Shown here: in pieces, positions 23,546-34,831 of the stretch
How positions within the stretch are numbered: position 1 is the first letter of the stretch
Layout: each line of letters opens with the position of its first letter
From: Gremmenia infestans
Lineage: Eukaryota; Ascomycota; Leotiomycetes; Helotiales; Hamatocanthoscyphaceae
Assembly (NCBI GenBank): GCA_032629725.1
Contig: JAFEVB010000004.1
Coordinates: forward strand, 1,612,001 to 1,676,000
Length of the DNA: 64,000 bases
Reading direction: 5' to 3'
Notes under the pieces: generated by a model
What the model was told of the DNA's origin: nothing
The model's database searches: none
The model's input: the letters and a program-made list of their open reading frames with translations, nothing else
Translations under genes and position numbers: made by a program

Positions 23546-26500
23546 ATGGATTTTCAGGCGTCACAATCCCACGCAGCGCAAGAGCAGCTTGCGAAGCTGG
23601 AGAAAGCCTCTGCGCCGTTTGGAGAACAACTTCTTGAGGCTGCGAAATTCATTGGCGTGAATATAGATACAGTCGGAAGATGTGCGAAAATAGAGGAGGG
23701 GGAAGAGAAGAAGGGGAAGGCTGCTGTCTATCATGGCAGGGAAGAGTGGCTGCTTAGATGGTTGTTGAAGAAGCTGCAGATTCCTAAAGATGCTGTGCCT
23801 AGGTATGTGTATTGAGAGAATTCAACGGCATTGGCTGATTGATAGGACAGACAAACACCATCCGCTTGGTGGTTATTCAGCCATCTAGTTCAGAGTATCC
23901 CGCTACCTATAGCTGCTCGACTGCTCATTGAGAGAAAGTTCACTGCGATCTTACGACAGACATTGGAGGAGGCACAAAAAGCAGTGGACGAATCAAACAT
24001 TGCGAATGATGGAGGAATATCTGAATCTAGCCCTGCAATCGAAGGGGAATCCTCGAGGCCATCGAAGAAGCGCAAGCGTTCACCAGAGCTGGTCCCGAAG
24101 TCTGGAGGAACGGCAGAGTTACTAGACTTGATGGACGCAATATATACCACGTTGGATTTTATAACACGATCTACGAAACCCACCACCGCAATATCTGAGA
24201 AGGGACGAGACGCTGCTTTCTCAGCCGAATACATGCGAACAGCCATCAAATCTTCTGCGCAGGAATCTGCTACAATCTTGGGATTGTGGTTTTCACTTTC
24301 GGATGTAGTCCTAGGTACACGGAAGGCGTCTGTCGAGTCTTCCTGGCTCTCGCCCTTTATTGAGATATGGAGTGCTCGGGCAGCCGATGAGAGCGAGCTG
24401 AGCTTCTTTTCTCGTCACTGCTTGGAATCCTTAGTATTACTGCTCCGAGCTACTGGAAAAGGGTTCTCTCGGACTAATGACTGGACGGCACAACTTGAGC
24501 AGCTGGTGGCACTCAATGTCATGATCCCAGCAAAGGCAGCAAAAAGAGACGACCCAGAATCATCACTCCTACCTAATTTGGCGAGGATTCCAGTAGTCAA
24601 GAACACAGCAAATGCGCCAGTCTTCTTCGATATTGCAATTCGATCGATTTTAAGCCACGGCACCCAGCGTCGCCGACCACAAGATGATGCATGGCTCCAG
24701 CATGTCTTCACTACATTGCAAGATGCTCTGGTACAGAGATGGGAAGATAATAGTGAGGCACTTTGTGCAATGCTTCAAAGTGCCAGAAAGTACAAAGTGG
24801 GCATCGAGCTCTCGACTCTCCGCAACATTGCTTCCAAATTTGCTTTACCCAAGGGACGTAATGATTGGAAGCTTGTACAAAATCTCATTGCTCTCGACGC
24901 AAACGTTTTCCTCATTCCAGACGGCGAAACAAATCTTCTAGACGAGCTCTTTAGCAGGATCACAAAAGCCTGCGTCCAACCGGAATGGGCGGAGGTTGCG
25001 GATCGAGTTGTGCTAGACGTGTTGGTACCCCTTATGAACGAGTTCGCCAAGGCAAGAGATCTCTCTGGGTTCATCCGCCACTGGTATGCTCAACTTGTCG
25101 AGTTTGAAAAACTTCGGATAGAAGCCATGCTTTTCTCCATGGAGCTCTTCAGCGCTTGGGAAGACGAAGCACTTCAGACAGAGCTCAGCAGACTGCTAGA
25201 GCCTTCCCTAACCATACAACAAATCAATCAGATTCTAGATTGGCTGTCCACTCAACTTCCAGAAACCCCGAATGCCGTCTGTGTCATTCTTCAAGCAATT
25301 TCCAGATCAATATCTCGTGAGGAAACTGTCGATTCCATCAATACACGCCTGTACCACATCATGTTCGATGATGAGGCTTCAGAAAAGCTGGATGGCCGTT
25401 ACAAATGGCGCTCCTGGAGAATTCTGTCAGAAACATTGAGGTGGGTAATGGAACCAGGGCTCGAGGACCTATCTGTGCTCTGGGGACCGGGATCACTGAA
25501 ACGGACGAAGCGATTTGGTTCTCTAGGGAATAAGGTTCTCTCGGCTGGATTATTCGAGGTTTATAGCGGCACCACTGTTGATCTTGAGTCTCTCGAAGTT
25601 TTGAGATGCACGTGTGCTGCGTGGAGCGCTGCTGAAGCAGGCAGTAACTTAGCAGATCTGTCGAGGGATCTGGTTATTGATCTTCTAGAGCGATTGGCTC
25701 CCGAGCTCAAGACGTTTCCTCGTGATCTAGCTGGAGATTTCGGAATGGGCCAGTCGATCTGCGGGGGCAGACAGAACACTGTGTACAGGGATATTAGTTG
25801 GATGATGTGGGCACTTGTGCGATGTATATTCGTAGAGTATCCAAAGGTCCTCACGTAAGCTCTCTATTCCAGGTGCGGAATCATACGACTGACATTAGCA
25901 GACTCGTCCCCGAATTACAAAGTGATACACCCCGGGAATTCTTACAGAACATCTTATGGGTATCTTCAGCAAATGCTGTGGAAAACAGCCAGATTGATTG
26001 GCTACGCCTCAACCCCGAAGCGTTTCCAGATATTTGGACATCTGCTCTGCGGAATGACTGCGTCCTTGACTGCCCTGCACTCACTAGTGCGTATCCCATT
26101 ACCTATTTGCATCTGATGGGTCTATACTGACCGAAGTTAGGCACAATGATGCACCTTATGCTGGACGTGGATTCGAATATGAAGAATCCTCTTATTAAGT
26201 CACAAAGCATCAACAACTTTGCCATCCGTTCTCTGTTGAATCTTCCTGGCGAGCTATTTTCAAGAGAGAATAGGGAGCAGGTGTTGACCAGCTGGCTTCC
26301 AATTTCAGGGCAGCTGGAATCCAAAACTGCTGCACTAGACCCTACTATTCTCGCTTTAAAGACCAAACTCGTTCAACGTTCGGCCTTTTATGAGGTAAGC
26401 CACATAACAAAAATAATACAGGCAGTAAGCTAATAAATTGCAGGGCATGACTTTCCGGGACTTAATCAATTTAGCCGATGCTCTGGCTGAATTAAAGGCT

Positions 26501-28193
26501 GGCTCGCTGTACACAAGCCTTGCATTGTTCAAGGAACTCGTCCGATTGACATTGAGGTATGGATTCAGTCTCCGCTTTATGTCTCTCTACTAATACTCCT
26601 CCAAAGTCAAATGTCAGAAGGTATAGACCAGCGGCAAAAAAAAACTTATATTGCAGAATGCTTTACTGAAATCCGTAGCAAGCTTGCACAAAGCAAGGAG
26701 ATCAAGAAAAGCCAGCGGTGGAGTTTTTCCCACATTGCACTATTTGATGTTGTCCTTACCGTGTTCCGTTTAAGGCTCATAGCTCTTGATGAATTTGGTA
26801 TAATCAAGAAGATTGACCTCCAGGCTCTATATGCTGAGTTGAAGGAGTCTCTTCTGATACAGCTCGGAGTATCTCTAGCCGAAGAGATCAGTCCAAAGAA
26901 GAAAGATCGGAAGAGCTTACTGCTACTCTGTACAATTGATGCATTGACTTCATTGGGGGTGACTTCTTCTGATCTGGCTAGTTTCAAGGATGCAGCCAAA
27001 TCTTTTGCATCCTATTCGGAAGACATCCCTTTTGATATAGGAAAGCGACTTGAAGTTTTTATGTCTGTCCAGGCGGGTGAAGTTGGAAAAAGGAGCTTTG
27101 GTACCCGGGTCAAGGGTGACCTTACTACGCTATATGGCAGACAGGCGATCCTGGCAAAGGTGGAAGCTGCTACTTTTGCAAAGAGTGAAAAGTCAAAACT
27201 GAAACTACTCGACTCAATTTTTGGGGAAGGGCTAGTTGGATTAACACAGACGGACAAATTACTGGCGGCTAAGCATGTCATTATGTCCTGCGAAGGTCAG
27301 TTGCGCTCTCGTGTCTTCAATCCCCAGTGTTAATATCCCTAGATGTCCGACGATCTGATGAGGAAGAAGATGAGAATAAGCTTGACCTGTCAATGGCATA
27401 CTCGATACTCTGCGGCCATCTTTGGAAAGCTACAGAAATTCGCCCATTCTGCATTATCAGCGAGACGATGGAGTTGATGCTGCGAACAAAGGTGAGACTT
27501 TTTACCCAAAGAAATACTACATCTCTAACAAAAGTATAGGGCCGCTCCATGTCTCAATGGAATATTGACAGCACCCTTGGGAGCATAACCATAATCTGCT
27601 CGCGCAACGGCCCAACCCTCCGGTCGAACCATTCCGGCGCTATCTACCTACACCTTTGCCGCCTCCTGCAAGCAGTCCTCACCTCTCACCGACTTAAACT
27701 ACAGGGACACTTCCACCTCGTGGTCCAAGTCATGCAAACGCTTCTTCGCTGCCTCTTCCTTTCGCTGCCTCACAGTATCACCAAAACGACAAAGTTCCTC
27801 GCCCCACCCCCATGGCTAACCTCTTCCAAATACCAACTAGGTGCCAAACATGCAGAAGCCTTTACTCGCCTCGTAACTTTAACTTGCGACCCAAGCGTCT
27901 CCTCTGTCACCCGTTCTCAGCATAACACACTCACATCTGCAACGGACAAAGCAAAGCGCATGGCGGCTCAACACATGCAATTTGTGCTCACCAACTACAT
28001 CAAGCTGCAGCTAGAAATGCGCATGCTGCCTGAAATCAGAGAGAAAATGGTGCCAGGCCTCTATGCGATATTCGATACCACAAGTCCCGAGATGAGGAGG
28101 ATGATTAGCGAAAGTTTAGATGCGAGCGGAAGAGCTGTATTTGGGACGCTGTTCAGAGATTATCAGCGCTTTGGAAAGTGGAAGGGCTCTTAG
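23546..28193 (+). CDS. URB2: Urb2/Npa2 family nucleolar pre-ribosome assembly protein
   Basis: Eight exons (23546..23802, 23851..25854, 25899..26086, 26141..26394, 26444..26556, 26607..27295, 27343..27491, 27540..28193) join in phase to 1435 residues. The protein is large, helical and repeat-like. It starts MDFQASQSHAAQEQLAKLEK and ends with the Urb2 C-terminal domain (YIKLQLEMRMLPEIREKM, DTTSPEMRRMISESLDASGR, FRDYQRFGKWKGS). Urb2 works with Npa1 and Dbp6 in early 60S pre-ribosomes in the nucleolus. There is a Lys/Arg-rich stretch near SSRPSKKRKRSPE. The acceptor of intron 2 is a TAGCAG tandem, so one residue is optional. Intron 6 uses the acceptor at 27342, because the nearer CAG would leave only 32 bp. 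Family assignment is from overall pattern and C-terminus. Confidence 0.88.
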
Positions 28194-28812
28194 GGTAGAT
28201 GGTAGAATACGGAGCCAATATTAAGTGTTTCACGTAGCTTATACGATACTTGATGTAATATACCACCTTGAACGTTCGCTTCGTATCTGACTGCCTGGCT
28301 TGACGACCAAGATACCCAGTGAAGCGTTTAATGCTCCCTCTCCCAGCATTCGGACATTGCGTGAACGCTTCCTTTGGACTTGGCCCTAGTTACACGTGGA
28401 TAAAATCGCGTTACAAGGCAATTTACTTTATGTCAATAATAGCGACTTCTTAAATTGCTCGTGTTTATAGCTTACGAAAGGAATACAATTGCACAGGTGG
28501 TCATTGATACGCAAGAGTGCAGACTTTACTTCTTTAGGTTTGACGAGGCAAAATATATAGGAGAAGAAACTCACGAACAGCAATAAAATCCAAATATAAC
28601 GTATATAATTGAGCATAGGTTCTTAAGCCTATTTGATGCATCTTGGGAACCATAGGTATTGATACGGCCCCGGCCCCCTTTTCGCTTAAGCGAAAAAAAG
28701 TCTTCCCAACCTCCAAGATTAATCAAGCCCGTGAACTCGATATGTTCCGAGTCTTGAAACCGATTTTCGTTGGCCGGCTGCTCTTTTCACTACTAAAATG
28801 ATGCATTTCAAA
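28194..28812. other. intergenic region between URB2 and the cupin relict
   Basis: No gene. Holds the URB2 3' end, an AT-rich stretch, and a GGCCCCGGCCCCC run followed by a CGCTTAAGCG palindrome near 28665-28692. No RNA gene recognised. Confidence 0.5.
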
Positions 28813-29144
28813 TTAAGATATAGAAGAGTGACTCGCAGGAGATATAATGGCAAAATCACCGGAACCCAAAGAGCACGCCCTATCATTTGCCCTCGCGTTC
28901 ACTCTGACTTTTATGTATAGACTTGCATTATGTGTTTCCTTGTGGTAGTGGAACCCAATGCGATTGTCGAAAGTGCCTCCGCGCCCAACTACAGCAAATG
29001 CATTGTCGGTTTCCTTGCCTGTCACTAGCAATCTCATTGTTGAATCGGAGCAAATATTGGCTTACAGACCCCCTTATAGGAAGTCAAGACGTATGCTTGA
29101 GCTTTCTTGCCTGAAGGTGTTGTCAAGTGTTCAATTGGTGCCAT
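28813..29144 (-). pseudogene. degraded cupin (quercetin 2,3-dioxygenase-like) gene
   Basis: Minus-strand reading from ATG 29144 gives MAPIEHLTTPSGKKAQAYVL and stops after ~36 codons. A +1 frame then starts at 29037 with MRLLVTGKETDNAFAVVG, GFHYHKETHN and ANDRACSLGSGDFA, and ends at 28813. HYHKETH is the cupin metal-binding pattern HxHxxxxE-like, and LGSGDFA the following cupin strand. Family members run to about 300-400 residues and carry two cupin domains; this copy ends shortly after the first metal motif. A short intron could explain the frame change, but the truncation and the decayed end (ISPASHSSIS) make a relict more likely. Confidence 0.6.
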
Positions 29145-29664
29145 TTCGTTGGTTTTGCCTCATTCCATTCCCTTACGCTCCGGTGCCACCAAAGCAATGC
29201 AGTTGCAGACACAGTCTTGCTTCTCGGCGTATTTTTTAAGCGCCTCCATGTCATAGTTATGCTCTTTTCATTTATATAGAAACTGTGACTGTCTTTTCAA
29301 GTAGACCTGGAGAAACTGGTGGACATTCTCGCGGGCATTCACTTTGTAGTGGGGTTCGAAGCCCCATGTCAAGCCGAGATCAGGTGGGGTGGGCAGAACC
29401 CACCCCCACATTCTTGATTGTGGGGTTTCGGCAGGGGGGAGATGTTATACACAACCAGACACCGAGGTGGAATCCAGTCTCCATTAGATAAACCGACCTC
29501 TCGCAACTCGGAAGAGCTTCTTGTTCTCTTCGGAAACGGATCGACGGAACCTTCGCACTACGTCCCTTATCTAGCTTCTACCCGGTTCACCTCTACCTGG
29601 TGCGCTTCCAAACAATTAGAGCTGCTCGCCAATCCAAAACCAAATTTATACTCTAGACACAATT
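29145..29664. other. intergenic region between the cupin relict and the hydrolase
   Basis: No intact gene. GC-rich for an intergenic stretch. A perfect 17-bp hairpin with a TTCGAAG loop at 29350..29366 resembles a tRNA T-arm but lacks the rest of a tRNA. The last ~100 bp should be the hydrolase leader. Confidence 0.5.
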
Positions 29665-30618
29665 ATGGAAGAAGTTCGCGCTCTTAACGCCTCGAAAGGG
29701 CAAGATATCTCTGACATCCTTGAACCGACTTTCAAGATCTATGGCGCCCTCCTAGCCAAGCCAGAGAACAAAGCTGCCATCCTCACCATCCCATCAACCA
29801 CATACCCTTACGGCCCCCATCCACGTCAAAAACTAGACGTCTACCGCGCACTCGATGATTCCAGTTCGACTCCCATTCTTATGTTCTTCTACGGCGGAGG
29901 GTTGGTCCGTGGCGATAGAATATCGCCCCAGTTCAATCTCGTGTATCACAATCTTGGTGCTTTCTTTGCTTCTAGGGGAATCACCACTATCATCCCCGAC
30001 TACAGACGAGTGAACTCTCCTTTCGGAGGCGAGGACGCCATATTTCCATCTGGGGGCGAGGACGTCTCCTTGGCGATGAAGTGGGTGGAGAAGTTGGATA
30101 CCTCAACCAAGAGAACCGTCTTCATCATGGGAAATTCAGCTGGTGGAGTGCACGTCTCGACGTTTCTGTTTGAGCCGAGCTTCTTTAGGCAGAGGGAGGA
30201 GTATGTTACTGGAAAGGGTAGTATCTTGTTGAAGGGAGCCATTGAACTTGCTGCTCCATTCCATTTTAACAACACATCTACGGAGAGGTATGATATGCTT
30301 ATGACATATTATGGTTCCGAGCAAGGTTACAGGGCTCATTGTCCCCATGGTTTGATGGAGACAATTGCGAAAAGCGGGAAGTCGAGGAAAGATGCAGGAG
30401 TACCAAAGGTGATGGTGTTGCTTGGGGAATTTGACCCCGATAATGATATTGTGAAGCCAGTGAAAGAATTTGTCGAGTTATGGAAGATGATCTGGGGAGA
30501 TATCGACTTTGACATTCTCAAGGGACACAATCATATCAGTCCTTCCTGGGCACTGATGGCGGGTGAACCAGCGGGTGAAAAATGGGGCGAAGATTTGGCG
30601 AAATGGATAAAAAACTGA
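29665..30618 (+). CDS. alpha/beta hydrolase (esterase/lipase-like)
   Basis: Single exon, 317 residues, ATG at 29665. Motifs in order: oxyanion-hole region MFFYGGGLVRG (~residues 72-82), nucleophile elbow GNSAGG (~155-160), acid in LLGEFDPDND (~253-261) and histidine in GHNHIS (~289-294). This completes a Ser-Asp-His triad in the right order and spacing for the fold. No signal peptide is visible, so it is probably intracellular. Substrate unknown; related fungal proteins are annotated as arylesterases or BD-FAE-like hydrolases. It runs toward KTI12 with ~120 bp between stop codons. Confidence 0.85.
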   Translation: MEEVRALNASKGQDISDILEPTFKIYGALLAKPENKAAILTIPSTTYPYGPHPRQKLDVYRALDDSSSTPILMFFYGGGLVRGDRISPQFNLVYHNLGAFFASRGITTIIPDYRRVNSPFGGEDAIFPSGGEDVSLAMKWVEKLDTSTKRTVFIMGNSAGGVHVSTFLFEPSFFRQREEYVTGKGSILLKGAIELAAPFHFNNTSTERYDMLMTYYGSEQGYRAHCPHGLMETIAKSGKSRKDAGVPKVMVLLGEFDPDNDIVKPVKEFVELWKMIWGDIDFDILKGHNHISPSWALMAGEPAGEKWGEDLAKWIKN

Positions 30619-30738
30619 AACTTGCAAATCATCCTCTGGAATATCAGCAAGATCTACTTGATTCATGCAAACGCCGGGGTATCAAGTTCTAAATCCGTGA
30701 CCAAACGAAATCTAACCCATGCTTTTTTCCTTTCCTCC

Positions 30739-31741
30739 CTATGCCGCTTGAAAAGAATCGTTCAAATACGCCACAAAACTCTCCCTGATCCTCTGTACGG
30801 GTACAGAGTTCTGTCTGTTCAAACTAATGAACTGCCTCCTAATCCTCTGTAGTGCGGGCAAGCCCACGGGGCTCGCAGGTAACTCAACCAGCAACCCCTC
30901 AACACCACCCTCACCAACGCTGACCTCCCCACCTCCTTCCCCGGGATGGTCTTTCGCCCAGTCTAATATCCTATTGAGTATCCTCTGAGTACTCTTATCC
31001 AGCTCATAAAGATAATCCTCACTGCTCGGCGCCTTCAACACTGTCGCCAGGTTTGGCCTGACGACCTTCCTATTGCCCTCTGCCTCGCTCCCAACCAGAG
31101 CCTCCCAAATGGCTTCACAAGGCGGCCCCTCGTCATCCCACAGCACCGTGAAGAGCGGACTATCCCATCTAGCCATTGCGTTCGGCTCCTCATATCTATA
31201 AACTAGGTTCTCCCAGCACTCGCTCTCATACGGCTGTTCCTCTTCCCCTTTTCCCTCGGTACTCGCAGCTAATCGTTCAGCATTAATGACTCTTGCTTGA
31301 GTCACAGGCGTCCCAACGTGCACCACGCAATGCGGCGTTCGAACAGCCTTGGCGTCGCAGTACAGCTGGTATCGCCATCCCTTGATATAGTTCGCTCCAT
31401 CCAGAATCACAATGTCTTTATTGCTCAGCACTCTTTTTACCGCCGCATATATCGTAGCTCGCGCATCCTTTTCGGATGCATTGTTTGAGCGCTCGTGCTG
31501 GGACTTGGCTTCGAGGTTGTAGACGCTGCGTGAGATTGAGAGCGTGTGGTCGGATATGAGATGGACGCGGAGTGAGGCGGGGTCTGGGAGGGAGGAAATG
31601 CGCGTTAGAAGGTAATTTTGCAATTGTTGCGCGCGATGCGTTTTCCCAGAAGTGGGATACCCGGTGAGGATGATTAGCTAGTGGAAAGGTATTAGTACAG
31701 TATGCCCATCATTAGAGGGCAGTCTGAAAACCTACCGGCAT
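30739..31741 (-). CDS. KTI12: Kti12, Elongator-associated P-loop protein
   Basis: Exons 31741..31736 and 31677..30739 give 314 residues. The first exon codes only Met-Pro; the second begins LIILTGYPTSGKT, a Walker A loop at the extreme N-terminus as in Kti12/PSTK. DGANYIKGWRYQLYC is the family's conserved motif after the Walker B strand, and the C-terminal part holds a basic helix (ALQRIRRQFISLNRQ). Kti12 binds tRNA and Elongator and is needed for wobble-uridine (mcm5) modification. The 58-bp intron has a TACTAAT branch site. The upstream region contains TCACGTG at about 31812-31818. Confidence 0.93.
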
Positions 31742-32183
31742 GGTTTGTTCTGTCTGCGTGGAAGTCTTGCGGAAGGGGAAATCAAGGTTGCCCCTCCATT
31801 GTTTGCTAGGGTCACGTGCCTATTTGATTATAGCGTGCTGGCGCTATCGTGGGCGTGGATCTTATATGTATGATTAGGTACAGCGTAGTCACTGTAATTT
31901 TGGTACCTATAGTTAGGTAGGTAGGTAAGGGTGATGCTTCAGTACACGTGAGGCTTATCATTCATACACATTCGGCTCAACTGTTTATGGCAAGGCCAAT
32001 TATGCCATTCCCAGAGAGGCTAATAGCCAAGTTAGCAAGGACCAAGCTCTACTTGAAATATTCTTTATTATTTACTCCGATTATAGGTATCTTGTCACTA
32101 CTGGGCTAGACAACACTGTGAATGACGACTGAACGAGCTTCGACGGAAACGATCCTCTTTGACAAAGATCATAATCGCATCTA
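31742..32183. other. KTI12 upstream region and 3' flank of the acyltransferase
   Basis: No gene. Contains an E-box-type TCACGTG about 75 bp upstream of the KTI12 start and a GGTAGGTAGGTAAGG run near 31917-31929. Confidence 0.5.
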
Positions 32184-33967
32184 TCATGGTTTCCCTTTCA
32201 GTCGTCTGTAAAACTCCAAACACTTTCCTTCCCACCACCGAGCAAATCTGACACTAGGGCCATCAACCCATCTCTGCCTCAACGAATTAGCATAGGTAAA
32301 CGTTAAGTGTTTGGACTGAGCCAAGGAGCCTTGGAAGCCGGCATGTAGCCCCCTAGAACAGCTTCCTCGCCTCCCATAAACAGCTTTTTCGTATGGGAAT
32401 AAGCCTACCTCAAACTGTGCCGCTAATGCAAAGACCGGCACGGTAAACAGAACATACCATACTACGCAGAGCAGCCAGTAACCAAATGTGCCTGCGATTG
32501 GTTCCAGACCCGTGAGACGCATCATGAAATTTTGAAGGCTGTGGCCGAAAAGTTCAAGGCAGAAATCATGTATCAAGTAGAGTGAAAAGGCGATCTTCCC
32601 AATATATTGGCAGAAATTGGTTTCAAAAAGCTTTTTAAGTCGCGGCAGTTGGGAGATGGCAAGCAGCAGAAGGACCCCAGATATCGACCACCAGAAGCGG
32701 GAAGGGTCTTCCATGCTTAGGTTCATAGGGGTGAGAGCGTGAAGGGTCTCAAACCCAGGCATAGGCTGCATCCTTGCTATTGGGGACCAGAGGGATGGCA
32801 GACCTGCCACGTAAAATGCTATTGCAAATAAGATGGTCCATATAACTCCGTGTTTGATCGATGGTTTCTGATCTTTTTCTTCTTGGATCAGGTGGAATTC
32901 TGCGATCGACATGCCCGCAAGAAAGCAAAAGAAGTTCCAGCTCCCCATAAGGAGGAAAGACCCCGAGAAGAATATTAGCAACCCAATTCTAAGCCAAACT
33001 CTTTCGATCCACACAAATACAAACAAGAACATATAACACAATAACGAGCCATAGTACTCTAGGGGGAGAGTCCACACCACGGGATCGTATTTCATACCAA
33101 TTGCAGATCCTTGAACTGCGCTTGGGAAGTTGTAGACAGGGTTGACAAAGCGATTTATTTCCTCGAGCCAATCCACGAACTGGGCCAAAAGAGTAGGCTC
33201 GGGGATGAACATGAAATTCAAGGGTGGCGACATGCCACAGCGCGTTGCAAGCATCTCGCAGAAGGTGAGGAGGACTGGTGGCAGATACAATCTCAACGCC
33301 CTGCGGAAAAAGGATGAAGCAACAGCCGGGCATACCTGTAGTGTTGCTGGAAAGCCTTCTCGTAACCAACGAAGAGACTTCTGGGTAAGGACATAGCCAG
33401 ACAGGACAAAGAATAAGCATACAGCCGTGCCGCCTGAAATAAAGAAAGTTCGTAGAATAGGCCACTGTAGATAGTTCTTTTCCCCAGTTTCTGGGCTCCT
33501 GAACATCAAGATCTCCGAGTCAGTATTGCCTGATATGGTAGACTTGGGAGTTATGATAATATTCCACTTGAGTTGAGACAATCCTCTAGGAGCAGTCAAC
33601 CCCGCTCCTGAGATGTGTGAAATGGGAAATAACCCTTCAAGAAAGCAACTTACCAAGCGGGGGCGACAGATGCCCAAAGGGCCATCGTATGGAAGATATA
33701 AACCTCGAAAGCAGCTATACCACGAACTCCGTCTAGCCATGATGTTGGCCTGATTTCTAATGAACCCTGGGGAGGGTAGCGGAGTAATTTGTGGATCATC
33801 AACGGCCTCTGTAATTGACTAGAAGGGAAACACGAAGAACCATCTGTCGGTAAGGTGGGTTGAAACATTTCGCCATGGTCGGTTCTGGTCATTGCTCCAA
33901 GGTCGATTGATTCTCCATGTTCAGAGAGCTCACGGTCGCTGCTTAAACGACTATTGGCATCATTCAT
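32184..33967 (-). CDS. acyltransferase-3 family membrane protein
   Basis: Exons 33967..33654 and 33498..32184 give 542 residues; the junction rebuilds a Trp codon (APAW then SPETGEKN). After a ~90-residue polar N-terminus, the acyltransferase-3 signature appears: WLDGVRGIAAFEVYIFH at the first span with the conserved Asp-Gly-x-Arg-Gly and His, then FFISGGTAVCLFFVLSGYVL at the second. About ten membrane spans follow, as usual for the family. Such enzymes O-acylate sugars, sterols or secreted metabolites using cytosolic acyl-CoA. Substrate unknown. The intron (155 bp) is long for this window and contains several alternative AGs; I chose the one that restores frame. Divergent from the permease gene. 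Confidence 0.83.
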
Positions 33968-34831
33968 ACTCCAGAGTATACGTATCTGCCTTGAATGCTC
34001 AATAACAAGGCATCAGCTGCAACAAAATGACCTCGTGTCAAGTTGTCGTTGTCTCTGTTTGTATCTACGGTTCTGGCTCTAGGAAGCGGGGAAAAGCAAT
34101 ATAATAGTCGGTCTTCCTTCTTAGCTCCCTTTGGTCACTGTTGGAGAAAGCGAATATCCTGTATATGTAAGCGATTGTCCTAGGCCAGTGGGCGGAAAAC
34201 TAAGGTATACAAAAAATCGCGATTTTATACTTAAAAACTGGTGGGAAAAGCTTGAGGGGACCTTGGTGCCGAACTTTGTAGTCGTGTAACTTAGCGTAGC
34301 TGACTAAGCGAAGAGGTGAAGCCCTGTGAGCGTCGTCGCATCTTCTGGCTTGTCCTGGACAGAAACAACAGCATTCATTTTGGGAGGTTTGCAATGGCAA
34401 TGTATCACTCGGAATGGAATAATAATAATAATGGTGCCAGACCGGAACAGAATCACTGAGCTGAAAAGGATGCAATAATGCCAGGCGCACAAGATAAGGA
34501 TCTGAACATAGGTGAGAGAATTGATTTGTCGATTGATTACAGATGCTTACTGTCGTGTAACAGAAAGAGAAAGACTGTTCTCGGACGCTAGATAATGGAA
34601 AATTACCTGATTCGAAGGGCGAGTCTAATAGCCAGCTCTATCTATTATCGTTTCGTGCTGAACACAAAGGCGGCACTCATTATCATTGAGCTATGTTGTG
34701 TCAAGTCGCCTAGCACTTTACATACTGATGCTGCTTTTTTTTGTCCTACCATGAGCTGGTGAAGGACTGCTCTTCTGACTTTCTGATTTTCTGCTGATCA
34801 TGAACCTCACGGTGACACAAGTGATACCGCC
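33968..34831. promoter_or_regulatory. divergent intergenic region acyltransferase/permease
   Basis: About 860 bp between two divergent start codons. No gene. Holds an ATAATAATAATAATGG run near 34421-34436. No named operator recognised. Confidence 0.45.

Noticed and set aside
29350..29366. tRNA-like T-arm (GGGG-TTCGAAG-CCCC)
   Set aside because: The T-arm and B-box core look good, but the upstream sequence lacks an A-box, anticodon arm and a 5' strand complementary to the 3' acceptor bases. Treated as a chance hairpin.
33499..33740. Alternative acyltransferase start within the intron frame
   Set aside because: The frame is open, but it would lose the conserved DGVRG and His of the first span. 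The spliced model restores the family motif.
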